A stretch of 64,000 nt of DNA, taken from Desulfomonile tiedjei DSM 6799. Lineage in GTDB: Bacteria; Desulfobacterota; Desulfomonilia; Desulfomonilales; Desulfomonilaceae. This document shows, in pieces, positions 53,379-60,812 of this stretch. A model generated the notes under the pieces. That model did not search any database and had not been told where the DNA came from. It worked only from the letters and a program-made list of their open reading frames with translations. Both the position numbers and the translations under genes were made by a program. Positions within the stretch are counted from its first letter, which is position 1. Every line of letters begins with the position of its first letter. The stretch spans positions 4,964,001 to 5,028,000 of the forward strand of contig NC_018025.1 of the NCBI RefSeq assembly GCF_000266945.1, read 5' to 3'.

Positions 53379-53500
53379 CAAAAACAATGCGTAGAGAATT
53401 AAATGTGCTATTATGGCATCATGTTGTTGGCGGCAGATCTTGCGTACTGTCGATCATTTTCAGAATATTCTCAGCCAACTGAGATTGCAGGAGGTTACAC

Positions 53501-53731
53501 GTGTCAACGTCTTATAAAATCGTGTTGACCGGGATTCAATTCAGGCAGGATAGACGACAGGTCAGGGATGCATTGGCAAGCCTTTTCAAATGCGAACCGG
53601 ATCGTATCGAACGTTTGCTGGGGACTGCCCCGGTCACGATAAAATCGGGAATTACCATGGAAGCTGCGATGAAATATCAAAAGGCAATTCAGGAACGAGG
53701 AGCGGAAGCCATGGTGCAGCGCGATGAATGA
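53501..53731 (+). CDS. Small uncharacterised protein (76 aa)
   Basis: I do not recognise a named family. The alternation Y-K-I-V-L-T-G / helix R-D-A-L-A-S-L-F / R-I-E-R-L-L / P-V-T-I-K-S-G / helix A-M-K-Y-Q-K-A-I-Q-E-R-G-A / A-M-V suggests a compact beta-alpha fold similar in outline to the ribosomal L7/L12 C-terminal domain. GTG 53501 has AGGAGG six nt upstream, so expression is likely. It is divergent from the metal operon and convergent with the sigma-54 activator. Confidence 0.72.
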   Translation: MSTSYKIVLTGIQFRQDRRQVRDALASLFKCEPDRIERLLGTAPVTIKSGITMEAAMKYQKAIQERGAEAMVQRDE

Positions 53732-53782
53732 GAATGCTTCTCGGTAAAGGTCGGTAGTTTCACCCCGTTATATTCACAATAT

Positions 53783-56029
53783 TTACATTTCATAATCGTC
53801 ATGGACGCCATAGAAACCGAGATCCAGGGTTTTGAGATAATGCTTGAGCGAGTACCGTGAAATCCCGAGCAACTTTGCTGCACCTTTCTTACTTCCCCCC
53901 GACCTGCGCAGCGCTTCACTCACAAGCCTACTTTTCATGTTTCTTGTTATGTCGTTTATAGATTCGGATTTCGGGAATTGAATGGTATGGGACCAGTCAC
54001 TCAACACTTCCGACCTGCCTCCCAGATCGATAATTTGAACAGCCGGTGAATTGGAAAGCATTACGGAACGCTCCAGAACGTTGCGGAGTTCACGCACATT
54101 CCCCGGCCAATCATAATCGATCAAAATTTCCATGGAGGTGCCGTCCAGTTGGGGTTCGTAGGGAAGTTGCAGTTCGAATCGTAATTGAGCCAGAATACGC
54201 TTCACGAGCAAAGGAATGTCTGCTTTCCGTTCTCTCAGCGGCGGAATGGTTATCGTCATGACATTCAACCGATAGAACAGGTCCATTCTGAACCGTCCCG
54301 CATCTACTTCGGTCTTCAAGTCTTTGTTGGTTGCCGCAATAAGCCGTGCACTTACGGAAACCGGCTTTTCTCCGCCAACCCGGGTGAATTCTCTCGTATC
54401 GAGAAAGGTGAGCAGTTTTGCCTGCAGCGTGAGGGAAAGTTCGCCGACCTCGTTAAGCAGGAGCGTTCCACCTTCGGCTAATTCAAGTTGTCCGCGTTTC
54501 CTTCCCTGAGCACCGGTGAATGCTCCGCGCTCGTGTCCGAAAAGTTCTGATTCGGCCAATTCAGGAGCCACGGCAGCGCAGTTTACGGCAAAGAACGGGC
54601 CGCTCGATCGTGGGGAGCGCTGATGAATGAACTTGGCGAAGTAATCTTTTCCACTGCCGCTTTCACCCAACAGAAGGATTGTTGCGTCCCTTTTCGATGC
54701 CAGTCTCAGATAGGTGATTGTCTCTTGCATTGCCTCCGAAGGATACTCGTTCTGTGAGTGCGTGACCTCTTTCTGTTCCTTCCTTTCAGTTACGTTTCGT
54801 GCAATCCCGCAGATGCCGATGATATTTCCTTCACTGTCCTTGAGAGGCACTCGGATTTCGTGGAGAGTTGTAGGAACGCCATGTATTCTTCTCGTATGTT
54901 CGTCTTCTATATAAGCTCCCCTGAGCACGCGAGAATCCACATCGTTAAAATAGCCGCTTTCACTCGGCTCCAGCAAATCTGCATCCGTTTTACCAATAAT
55001 GTCCGCGGCGGGAAGCTGGAACAGTTGTTCCATTGCCGGGTTCACCTCTTTGTACCGTAAAAGATGATCTTTTATGTAGATACAGTCCTGAGCTCCTTCG
55101 AATATCGCGCGGAAAACCTCTTCAGTACGGCGCCGTTGATCCTCGATTTCCCTTTTCGCGGTGATGTCTGTCAGCGCACCTGCAGCTCTCAAAGGATTGC
55201 CGTCTGCGTCCCGCTCGATCACTTTCCCGCGACTCCAGATCCATCTCCATTCGCCGGAGGGCATTTTTGCGCGGTACTCGCAGTCATAGACCGGTTTATG
55301 TCCCTGCACATGATCGTCGAATGCTTTCTGAACCCGGGCTCTGTCTTCAGGATGAAGCCGGGCCATAAAGTCTTGCCATACGCCTCCAGTCTGGTCCGGA
55401 CTGTATCCGAACAATTCTGCTTTGCTTCGTTGAATCCTGTCTTTTATCAGATCCCATTCATAAAATCCGTCTGAACTCGCCTCCAGAATGCGCGCGAGCC
55501 TTTCATTTGCGGCCTGCAACTCCTCTTCCACTTTTTTGCGATCCGAAATATCCATAATCACCGCACAGCTCGTTTCGATGCCGTCCTGCCGGTAAGTGTT
55601 CGAAGAAACCAGCGCATGGAGTTTGCTGCCATCCGATCTAACGAAAGTGAATTCTCTCCTGCTCCTCTCCGTTTTGCTTTCACCGATCAGATTCATGAAA
55701 GAATCTCTCTCTTCAGGAACGAGATACAGCTTCAGTGGAGTTGCGATAATTTGTTCCAGAGACGAACCAAGCAATTCAGCGAGCCGCGTGTTACAGTAGA
55801 GGATGGTTCCGTCTGCACTCAGTGAGGCGGCTCCTTCATGCATTGTCTCTACCATCATGCGGTACGCTCGATCTTGCCCTTCAAGCGTGTAGATTCGCTC
55901 TGTATCGGATCCTGAGATAACAATTGCGTCGACCTCGCCTGCTCTGATTGCTCGGAGAGTGTCTTCCGCTTCTTCCAAACGTTCGCGAATCAATGCTATT
56001 TCCGCCAGTAGTTCTTCATTCGTCTTCAT
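53783..56029 (-). CDS. PAS-domain sigma-54-dependent transcriptional activator
   Basis: A 748-aa enhancer-binding protein. An N-terminal coiled coil (E-E-L-L-A-E-I-A-L-I-R-E-R-L-E-E-A-E-D) is followed by three PAS domains (about residues 55-170, 175-300, 305-425). The AAA+ domain has Walker A G-E-S-G-S-G-K-D, the sigma-54 loop G-A-F-T-G-A, R-F-R-M-D-L-F-Y-R-L and L-I-A-A-T-N. The end is a Fis-type helix-turn-helix (K-G-A-A-K-L-L-G-I-S-R-Y-S-L). The Walker B segment reads L-L-L-N-E-V-G, with Asn for the usual Asp. ATG 56029 follows the KaiB stop by 10 bp; a GTG at 56089 overlaps kaiB. No response-regulator domain. Confidence 0.92.
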   Translation of the reverse strand: MKTNEELLAEIALIRERLEEAEDTLRAIRAGEVDAIVISGSDTERIYTLEGQDRAYRMMVETMHEGAASLSADGTILYCNTRLAELLGSSLEQIIATPLKLYLVPEERDSFMNLIGESKTERSRREFTFVRSDGSKLHALVSSNTYRQDGIETSCAVIMDISDRKKVEEELQAANERLARILEASSDGFYEWDLIKDRIQRSKAELFGYSPDQTGGVWQDFMARLHPEDRARVQKAFDDHVQGHKPVYDCEYRAKMPSGEWRWIWSRGKVIERDADGNPLRAAGALTDITAKREIEDQRRRTEEVFRAIFEGAQDCIYIKDHLLRYKEVNPAMEQLFQLPAADIIGKTDADLLEPSESGYFNDVDSRVLRGAYIEDEHTRRIHGVPTTLHEIRVPLKDSEGNIIGICGIARNVTERKEQKEVTHSQNEYPSEAMQETITYLRLASKRDATILLLGESGSGKDYFAKFIHQRSPRSSGPFFAVNCAAVAPELAESELFGHERGAFTGAQGRKRGQLELAEGGTLLLNEVGELSLTLQAKLLTFLDTREFTRVGGEKPVSVSARLIAATNKDLKTEVDAGRFRMDLFYRLNVMTITIPPLRERKADIPLLVKRILAQLRFELQLPYEPQLDGTSMEILIDYDWPGNVRELRNVLERSVMLSNSPAVQIIDLGGRSEVLSDWSHTIQFPKSESINDITRNMKSRLVSEALRRSGGSKKGAAKLLGISRYSLKHYLKTLDLGFYGVHDDYEM

Positions 56030-56039
56030 TGTACGTCTA

Positions 56040-56402
56040 CTATTCTTTCGATGAATGTAGATCCAATCCTGCCAGAACTCTTGTTTCACTTGAAAGATCG
56101 CCTATCAGCCGCCTTAAAGGAGGGGGCAACGCCTTGATCAACATGGGCGCGGCAACGATCTGCCCTTCCTTGGCAAAAATCGGCTGCTGGTAAATGTCAA
56201 TTACTTCCAATTTGAAACGCCCTTCCAAATGCTCACTGCAAATCTTCTTCAAATTTTCGACAGCACTCCTAGACCGGGACGAATTTCCTGCAACGTAAAG
56301 GCGCAACACGAATTCTTCCTGTTCAGCGAGATTGGCAGCTTCTCTCAATGTATTGTGTGCTGTTTCTTTGATCTGTCGAGGTTTAACCTCTTTTTTCTTC
56401 AT
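56040..56402 (-). CDS. kaiB: KaiB-like protein
   Basis: A 120-aa KaiB-family thioredoxin-like protein. The domain begins L-R-L-Y-V-A-G-N-S near residue 33 and continues with N-L-K-K-I-C, L-E-V-I-D-I, A-A-P-M-L-I-K and L-P-P-P-L-R-R-L-I-G-D-L-S to V-L-A-G-L-D-L. A charged 30-residue N-terminal extension precedes it. In cyanobacteria KaiB works with KaiC in circadian timing; in other bacteria KaiB-KaiC pairs are linked to stress signalling. No KaiC is in the window. The start overlaps the stop of the KaiB fragment (TGATG), and the PAS activator follows by 10 bp. Confidence 0.92.
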   Translation of the reverse strand: MKKKEVKPRQIKETAHNTLREAANLAEQEEFVLRLYVAGNSSRSRSAVENLKKICSEHLEGRFKLEVIDIYQQPIFAKEGQIVAAPMLIKALPPPLRRLIGDLSSETRVLAGLDLHSSKE

Positions 56403-56587
56403 CAGGAATTCTCTTTTCTGCTCCGTTGCCGAAGATCGAGTCCCACCGGAACCCGCTCTGTATTAGACAAATCACCAATAATTTTCTCCACCGGTTTGAG
56501 TAATTTTCGCACCAGGGTGGGTACAGCGAGGATTTTGTCTCCTTTTGCCAAATGAGGATTCTTCAGCAGGTCTATTATTTCGATCAT
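56402..56587 (-). pseudogene. KaiB fragment lacking the N-terminal half
   Basis: A 61-aa frame equals only the second half of Kai[39 protein letters not shown]. The first beta-alpha-beta half with the L-Y-V-A-G motif is absent. Reading the same frame upstream gives about 18 unrelated codons (including a run of Q, N, H) back to a TAA, and no KaiB-like sequence was seen in the other frames. No good ribosome binding site precedes the ATG. It is a truncated duplicate, although its one-base overlap with kaiB could still couple translation. Confidence 0.65.
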
Positions 56588-56886
56588 TATATTATGATGA
56601 TTCTCATTGATCTCACGCTGCTGATTTTCTTGTAGAATTTCATATTCATGTTAGTCACGACAAAAATTGCTACTATCTTCTTGCTGCACTATTCAAAATT
56701 GTAGCCGTCTAAGTGGATCATAACACCTTAATCTATGCTGTCAACATGCGATCATAGCTTCAGCGTAATAAACATCTTTCGGCGAATGAGTAAAGAAGGG
56801 AGAAAATGAAATGTAAATCGATCCTCTTCTTCTAAACGAATGCGCAGTAGGTAAGCCGTGAATATCCATTTGCACTTGGGAGATGA
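56588..56886. other. AT-rich spacer, nothing recognised
   Basis: Upstream of the KaiB fragment and of the small-ORF cluster. No supported frame, hairpin or repeat copy was seen. Confidence 0.45.
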
Positions 56887-57027
56887 ATGATTATGCTAGA
56901 CCTAGTAGGCACGAAACCCGTGAGTGATAAGGACGTTGATGTTCGTGTGAAACTGAACATTACGCGCCCGGCGTCGGGGTGCACTCATAAGGAATTTCGT
57001 ATCCGAGAGTGGATTTGCCTCTTTTGA
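56887..57027 (+). CDS. Possible small protein, 46 aa
   Basis: A short frame starting ATG-ATT-ATG and encoding L-D-L-V-G-T-K-P-V-S-D-K-D-V-D-V-R-V. GGGAG lies roughly 10 nt upstream. It ends 15 bp before another small frame that in turn ends 10 bp before a well-supported small gene. Nothing is recognised in databases from memory; the call rests only on spacing and is weak. Confidence 0.3.
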   Translation: MIMLDLVGTKPVSDKDVDVRVKLNITRPASGCTHKEFRIREWICLF

Positions 57028-57042
57028 TGAAGAAGAAGAAGA

Positions 57043-57219
57043 ATGATTGAAACAGAAGAAGAATTGAGAAGAGACAAGAAAACCTCATTACAGGATCACA
57101 TCGGGCCTCCACCTATGTACGCCGCGCATGGGGGATGCACGCCTATTGGCTGCATAAGTGGAGAACGACTCGTCGCTTGCACAATTGGTCGTAAGCAGGA
57201 AAAAAATATCGCAAATTAA
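57043..57219 (+). CDS. Small cysteine-containing protein, 58 aa
   Basis: Starts E-T-E-E-E-L-R-R-D-K-K and includes G-P-P-P-M-Y-A-A-H-G-G-C and P-I-G-C, then V-A-C-T-I-G, giving three cysteines. Upstream sequence is a purine-rich GAAGAAGAAGAAG run that may serve as ribosome binding site. The stop is 10 bp before the next start, and the stop codon abuts AAGGAG of that gene, which suggests coupled genes. Family unknown. Confidence 0.45.
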   Translation: MIETEEELRRDKKTSLQDHIGPPPMYAAHGGCTPIGCISGERLVACTIGRKQEKNIAN

Positions 57220-57229
57220 GGAGCAAACA

Positions 57230-57484
57230 ATGAGCACGTTATTCTCAGGCGATATCCAAAAAGGTGATGTTCGAGAAGGTGCAATCCAAGCCGGCACAGA
57301 CAAATGTCCCAACGATCCGCACAACTGGATGGGATCCAATCCGCATGCAGAGTTCGAGCAAATGCATCCCGCAGTAAACAAAAAGGAACCCATTTCTTTC
57401 GCAAATCCGTGTGAGGCGGGTGCCAAAAAGGCGTCGGAAGACGTATATGGTAAGCCGATGCCTGTTGCGGGAGTCTATACATAA
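57230..57484 (+). CDS. Small uncharacterised protein, 84 aa
   Basis: ATG 57230 has AAGGAG six nt upstream, choosing this start over an extended frame at 57158. The product is polar, without membrane segments: S-G-D-I-Q-K-G-D-V-R-E-G-A near the start, C-P-N-D-P-H-N-W-M-G-S-N-P-H in the middle and G-K-P-M-P-V-A-G-V-Y-T at the end. Two cysteines and four histidines are present. I do not recognise the family. A strong hairpin follows 24 bp after the stop, consistent with the end of a transcript. Confidence 0.65.
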   Translation: MSTLFSGDIQKGDVREGAIQAGTDKCPNDPHNWMGSNPHAEFEQMHPAVNKKEPISFANPCEAGAKKASEDVYGKPMPVAGVYT

Positions 57485-57508
57485 TTCCGCTCTAACAACT
57501 AACATATT

Positions 57509-57538
57509 GCAGACGAGATGTTCTTCTTTCTCGTCTGC
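57509..57538 (+). terminator. Terminator-like hairpin after the small-ORF cluster
   Basis: Perfect 10-bp arms GCAGACGAGA and TCTCGTCTGC with a pyrimidine-rich 10-nt loop. No T-run follows on the plus strand. Confidence 0.5.
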
Positions 57539-57608
57539 AGTAAATCCCCGGCAGATACTTCTCAGATGCGATCAGGTCCGTGACTGCGTGCTGTCCCTTG
57601 ACAATACA

Positions 57609-57773
57609 GAGCCTGTCGCGGAATTATTTGGAGCATAAAATCGTGTAGGGGCAGACCAATGAGGCTGCCCACATTTGGGCGGACACGCTGGTTCGCCCCT
57701 ACAACAAGGCCGAAAAGCTGATGAGAACATCGTGGCACGATCTGGGATGAATTTCGACTTTTGAGACAGCTTC
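57609..57773. repeat. Inverted-repeat element (MITE-like), family C copy 2
   Basis: 165 bp related to 4901-5084. Left end GAGCCTGTCGC, right end on the other strand GAAGCTGTCTC, with shared internal ATTTGGGCGGACACG and TTCGCCCCTACAAC, then GTGGCACGATCTGGGATGA before the right end. No coding capacity. It lies between the small-ORF cluster and the minus-strand 59-aa gene. Confidence 0.7.
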
Positions 57774-57799
57774 TATACTCTATACTCATATACTCCCGG

Positions 57800-57979
57800 T
57801 TAATCATCAAGACCGAAAGCTGAACCCAGATCAACATTATCCAGTAATTCCCGGAGTTCGATATCCGACATTTCCAGGAGCGGATTTTGCGCACGGTAGC
57901 GACTGCAAATCTCTCTTTGAAAAGGTCTGGAGAAATCAGAGAGAAAGACAGTGGTATTTGGAGGTATAATACGTCTCAT
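57800..57979 (-). CDS. Small uncharacterised protein, 59 aa
   Basis: A short minus-strand gene: ATG at 57979, TAA at 57800-57802. AAGGA lies six nt before the start. The product begins M-R-R-I-I-P-P-N-T-T-V-F-L-S-D and ends with an acidic helix M-S-D-I-E-L-R-E-L-L-D-N-V-D. The clean ribosome binding site and sensible composition support it, but no family is recognised. Longer frames on either strand over the same bases look like shadows. Confidence 0.5.
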   Translation of the reverse strand: MRRIIPPNTTVFLSDFSRPFQREICSRYRAQNPLLEMSDIELRELLDNVDLGSAFGLDD

Positions 57980-58278
57980 TTCAATTCCTTAGCAACTAAT
58001 TTGAGTAAGCCGTCAATTGACCACGGCTCAGTTTCCGATGACTCGGCGGTCAATAAAGAAACAACTCATGCTTTGCACCTATTGCACAGCCACTTCACTT
58101 TTGCAAGCTGTTGTGACTTGAAACGATCATTTTTGGATTGCTGCCTGTAGTGGTGCATCGATGAACAGAATCAATTCTTTTATTTAGTGTACTCACTCAT
58201 TCTTTTGGGCCGAAATCAGAGAAACCAAGCGATAAGTGATTATAAATCGGATCAAATCACGCACACATCAAGATCAGC
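57980..58278. other. Intergenic region, no supported gene
   Basis: Holds the upstream region of the minus-strand 59-aa gene and ends at the RRM-gene promoter. The 87-codon frame at 57887-58150 overlaps the small gene on the other strand and lacks a ribosome binding site. Confidence 0.45.
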
Positions 58279-58307
58279 TTGACAAACAAATCTGGGTGTC
58301 CTATTCT
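58279..58307 (+). promoter_or_regulatory. Sigma-70 promoter of the RRM-protein gene
   Basis: TTGACA at 58279-58284, a 17-nt spacer and TATTCT at 58302-58307. It predicts a transcript with a leader of about 200 nt before the ATG at 58523. Confidence 0.6.
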
Positions 58308-58338
58308 TAAAGTTGAACCTTAACTTGTATTTCTCCGG

Positions 58339-58436
58339 TTGACCTCGCGTCAAGGACTACGGGCGTCATGCAAGGATTAAGATCCTGGGACATAGGCCCC
58401 GTGGCGAGGGATTCACGCCGTATAACTCATTTTTTT
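58339..58436 (+). ncRNA. Structured 5' leader (candidate cis-regulatory RNA)
   Basis: Nested pairings are visible: CCTCGC (58343-58348) with GCGAGG (58404-58409), ACGGG (58359-58363) with CCCGT (58398-58402), and AGGAT (58373-58377) with ATCCT (58382-58386). An alternative long-range pairing joins ACGGGCGT to ACGCCGT (58415-58421), and TTGAC/GTCAA (58339-58353) competes with the first helix. A run of seven T follows at 58430-58436. The mutually exclusive pairings and the T-run resemble an attenuator or temperature-sensitive leader. I could not match it to a known riboswitch. Confidence 0.45.
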
Positions 58437-58522
58437 CTCCCCGTTCACAAAGAGCCCTTGTTCGTAACTGTCAACGCACCCTATCAAAAGTGTGGTGTGC
58501 CCTTTTTCTCTAGGAGTAAAGA

Positions 58523-58810
58523 ATGAGCATCAAAATTTATGTTGGCAACTTGTCTTTCGATTCCAGCGAAGCAGATCTCAAAGGTCTTTTTTCCACATAT
58601 GGTGAAGTGGAATCAGCGAAAGTCATTGTGGATCAATTCACGAACCGGTCACGGGGATTCGGATTCATCGAAATGACCAATCGTGAAGAGGGTCTTAAGG
58701 CCATTCAAGCACTGGATTCCAAGGATCTCGCAGGGCGCCCGTTGAAAGTCAACGAAGCCAAACCCAAGACAGATAATCGCGATCGTCGAGACCGCAATTC
58801 TCGGTGGTAA
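58523..58810 (+). CDS. RNA-binding protein with one RRM domain
   Basis: A 95-aa protein. RNP-2 is I-Y-V-G-N-L at residues 4-9 and RNP-1 is R-G-F-G-F-I-E-M near 43-50; the tail is charged and rich in D, R and N (D-N-R-D-R-R-D-R-N). Bacterial single-RRM proteins of this type bind single-stranded RNA and are often induced by cold in cyanobacteria. AGGAG precedes ATG 58523. The long structured leader upstream may control its expression. A strong hairpin follows the gene. Confidence 0.95.
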   Translation: MSIKIYVGNLSFDSSEADLKGLFSTYGEVESAKVIVDQFTNRSRGFGFIEMTNREEGLKAIQALDSKDLAGRPLKVNEAKPKTDNRDRRDRNSRW

Positions 58811-58836
58811 CCCCCATCCTTAGCTGTTGAGCATCA

Positions 58837-58870
58837 AGAGGTGAGACTCGGATACCGAAGTCTCACCTCT
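58837..58870 (+). terminator. Hairpin after the RRM gene
   Basis: Perfect 12-bp arms AGAGGTGAGACT and AGTCTCACCTCT, with CGG/CCG extending the stem inside. No T-run follows. Confidence 0.55.
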
Positions 58871-58983
58871 GTGAAGACGCATAGGCTACAAGGGATGTTT
58901 CATTGTTGAGACGCCTGTGGACAAGGCAGATCTGCATCCGCAGCGTTCTAAAACTCCATTTCCGAATCCATGAGGGCCAATTT

Positions 58984-59193
58984 ATGCCAGGTGTTTTTGT
59001 CAGAGAAGACGAACCTTTTGAGAATGCCATAAGGCGTTTCAAGAAACAGCTTCAAAAGTCGGGGGTTCTCGGAGAGGTCAAGAGACGTCGTGCATATGAC
59101 AAGCCCAGCGTCAAAAAGAAAAAGAAATCCTTGTTGGCCCGCAAAAGGCTTCTCAGAAAAATGAGAAAAATGGCTCGTACATGGCGAAGATAG
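58984..59193 (+). CDS. rpsU: Ribosomal protein S21
   Basis: A 69-aa basic 30S protein: [19 protein letters not shown] at the start, [14 protein letters not shown] in the middle, then the lysine/arginine-rich tail. The ATG at 58984 is used because the S21 family starts there; the longer frame from 58903 adds unrelated residues. The usual dnaG-rpoD neighbours are absent, so this may be one of two S21 copies, paired here with an RNA-binding protein gene. Confidence 0.95.
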   Translation: MPGVFVREDEPFENAIRRFKKQLQKSGVLGEVKRRRAYDKPSVKKKKKSLLARKRLLRKMRKMARTWRR

Positions 59194-59300
59194 TCGCATC
59201 AGATATAAAGTTGTTCAATTCTGGAGAGGGGGATAAATCCATTTCAATGGAAGAAGCATGGGAGACCTCCAGTAGACTGATATAAGAGGTAAAATAAAAG

Positions 59301-60779
59301 ATGAAAATTGCCTTCATCATTCCCCGGCATGATTCTCACTCTCAAAGAAGTTTTTACGATTATAAGTTTGGCAAGACTTTTCTTCTTTCCAGAAAGCATA
59401 TTTCCTATCTATTGGCGATTCCCACTCTTGTATCGCTCACTCCTCCACAGCATGAAATCAGGATCTTTGACGAAAACATCGAGGAAATAGATTATACGTG
59501 GAAAGCGGATCTTGTCGCAATTACCGTCCGAACGATGTTTGCCAAAAGAGCTTATGAAATATCGAAAGTCTTCCAGACGCGAGGAGCCAAAACAGTGTTG
59601 GGGGGCATACATCCCTCAATGTGCCCTGAAGATGCGCTTCCCAATTGTGATAGTGTTGTGGTCGGTGAGGCTGAGGATCTTTGGCACATTGTCTTGCAGG
59701 ATGCAGAAAACGGACAGTTGAAGAGACTTTATAAGTACGATACTGCCGCCGATCTGACTACCGCTCCTATGCCTGATAGATCTTCACTGTCGAAAGATAA
59801 ATATCTTCTGGATATTGTTCAGACCAGTAAAGGCTGCCCGTTTCATTGCGAGTTCTGCGCAGTGCACGTATTCGATGGACGGAAGATCAGGCACAAAACC
59901 ATAGACCAGGTCATCAGAGAGATTGAAGTTATCAATAGTTGTGATGCCCAATATAAAAAGAAGAACGCAATATTCTTCGCGGATGACAATATTATCGCGG
60001 ATAAGACGTTCGCAAGAGAACTGTTTTTGCGACTTAAGCCATACAATATCAACTGGATGTGTCAAGCCTCCATTAATGTTGCACAAGATCCCGAGTTACT
60101 CGAGCTCATGAGAGAGAGTGGGTGCGGTGCAGTATTTATAGGCTTTGAATCGATATCGCAAGAGAATCTTGCGGCAATGGACAAAGGGATCAACCAACGT
60201 TGCGGATACCTGGAGGCAATCAGAACAATACAGTCCTACGGGATATTGGTTCACAGCTCCTTCATCCTGGGTTACGATTTCGATACCGAAGCAACTTTCG
60301 ATGAACTCATATCCTTTATTCGAGAGGCCAACCTCTTAATGCCCTTGATAAATATTCTCACTCCCCTGCCGGGAACCAGGTTGTTCAAACGTCTCGACGA
60401 AGAAGGTAGGATTCTGCATAAAGACTGGAGCAAGTATGATACTCAGCACGTAGTTTTTTCTCCTGCCGGAATGTCCCCGGAAGAATTGCTGCAGGGTTAT
60501 AGGAAAGTCTTAAGATCGGTTTATTCCTTTGACTCCATATTGACAAAACTGAACTACTATTGGATACGGGATTTCTGGAAGCGTTCCAATGAACTGGATC
60601 CGGTGAAATCTACGTATCGGCTTCTTTTCGCCGCCCGACTTGCAACCTTGCTCCTTTCCAATAACGTGGAACGCTCTAAGTTCATCATCAGAATACTGCC
60701 TCATGTGTTCGACAAACAGGTCAGGATTTCCACCATACTAGCCCTGATGAACTACAATAATTTCGCATATGCTCTTTAG
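59301..60779 (+). CDS. B12-binding-domain radical SAM enzyme (DUF4070-type C-terminus)
   Basis: A 492-aa enzyme. The N-terminal cobalamin-binding Rossmann-like part includes D-L-V-A-I-T-V-R-T and L-G-G-I-H-P-S. The radical SAM cluster motif is C-P-F-H-C-E-F-C near residues 180-187. Later blocks G-F-E-S-I, L-G-Y-D-F-D-T and L-T-P-L-P-G-T-R-L resemble the HpnP/HpnR-like group with a DUF4070 region. Related enzymes methylate unactivated carbons (for example hopanoids) or act on lipids. The substrate here is unknown. It stands alone on the plus strand, convergent with the TSUP gene. Confidence 0.9.
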   Translation: MKIAFIIPRHDSHSQRSFYDYKFGKTFLLSRKHISYLLAIPTLVSLTPPQHEIRIFDENIEEIDYTWKADLVAITVRTMFAKRAYEISKVFQTRGAKTVLGGIHPSMCPEDALPNCDSVVVGEAEDLWHIVLQDAENGQLKRLYKYDTAADLTTAPMPDRSSLSKDKYLLDIVQTSKGCPFHCEFCAVHVFDGRKIRHKTIDQVIREIEVINSCDAQYKKKNAIFFADDNIIADKTFARELFLRLKPYNINWMCQASINVAQDPELLELMRESGCGAVFIGFESISQENLAAMDKGINQRCGYLEAIRTIQSYGILVHSSFILGYDFDTEATFDELISFIREANLLMPLINILTPLPGTRLFKRLDEEGRILHKDWSKYDTQHVVFSPAGMSPEELLQGYRKVLRSVYSFDSILTKLNYYWIRDFWKRSNELDPVKSTYRLLFAARLATLLLSNNVERSKFIIRILPHVFDKQVRISTILALMNYNNFAYAL

Positions 60780-60812
60780 AATCTTCTCAACTCTTGATCC
60801 CGGGACGACCAC

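Noticed and set aside
54172-54190. TTCGAATC motif resembling a tRNA T-arm
   Set aside because: Lies inside the sigma-54 activator gene with no cloverleaf partners.
57887-58150. 87-codon plus-strand frame
   Set aside because: Overlaps the better-supported minus-strand 59-aa gene and has no ribosome binding site.
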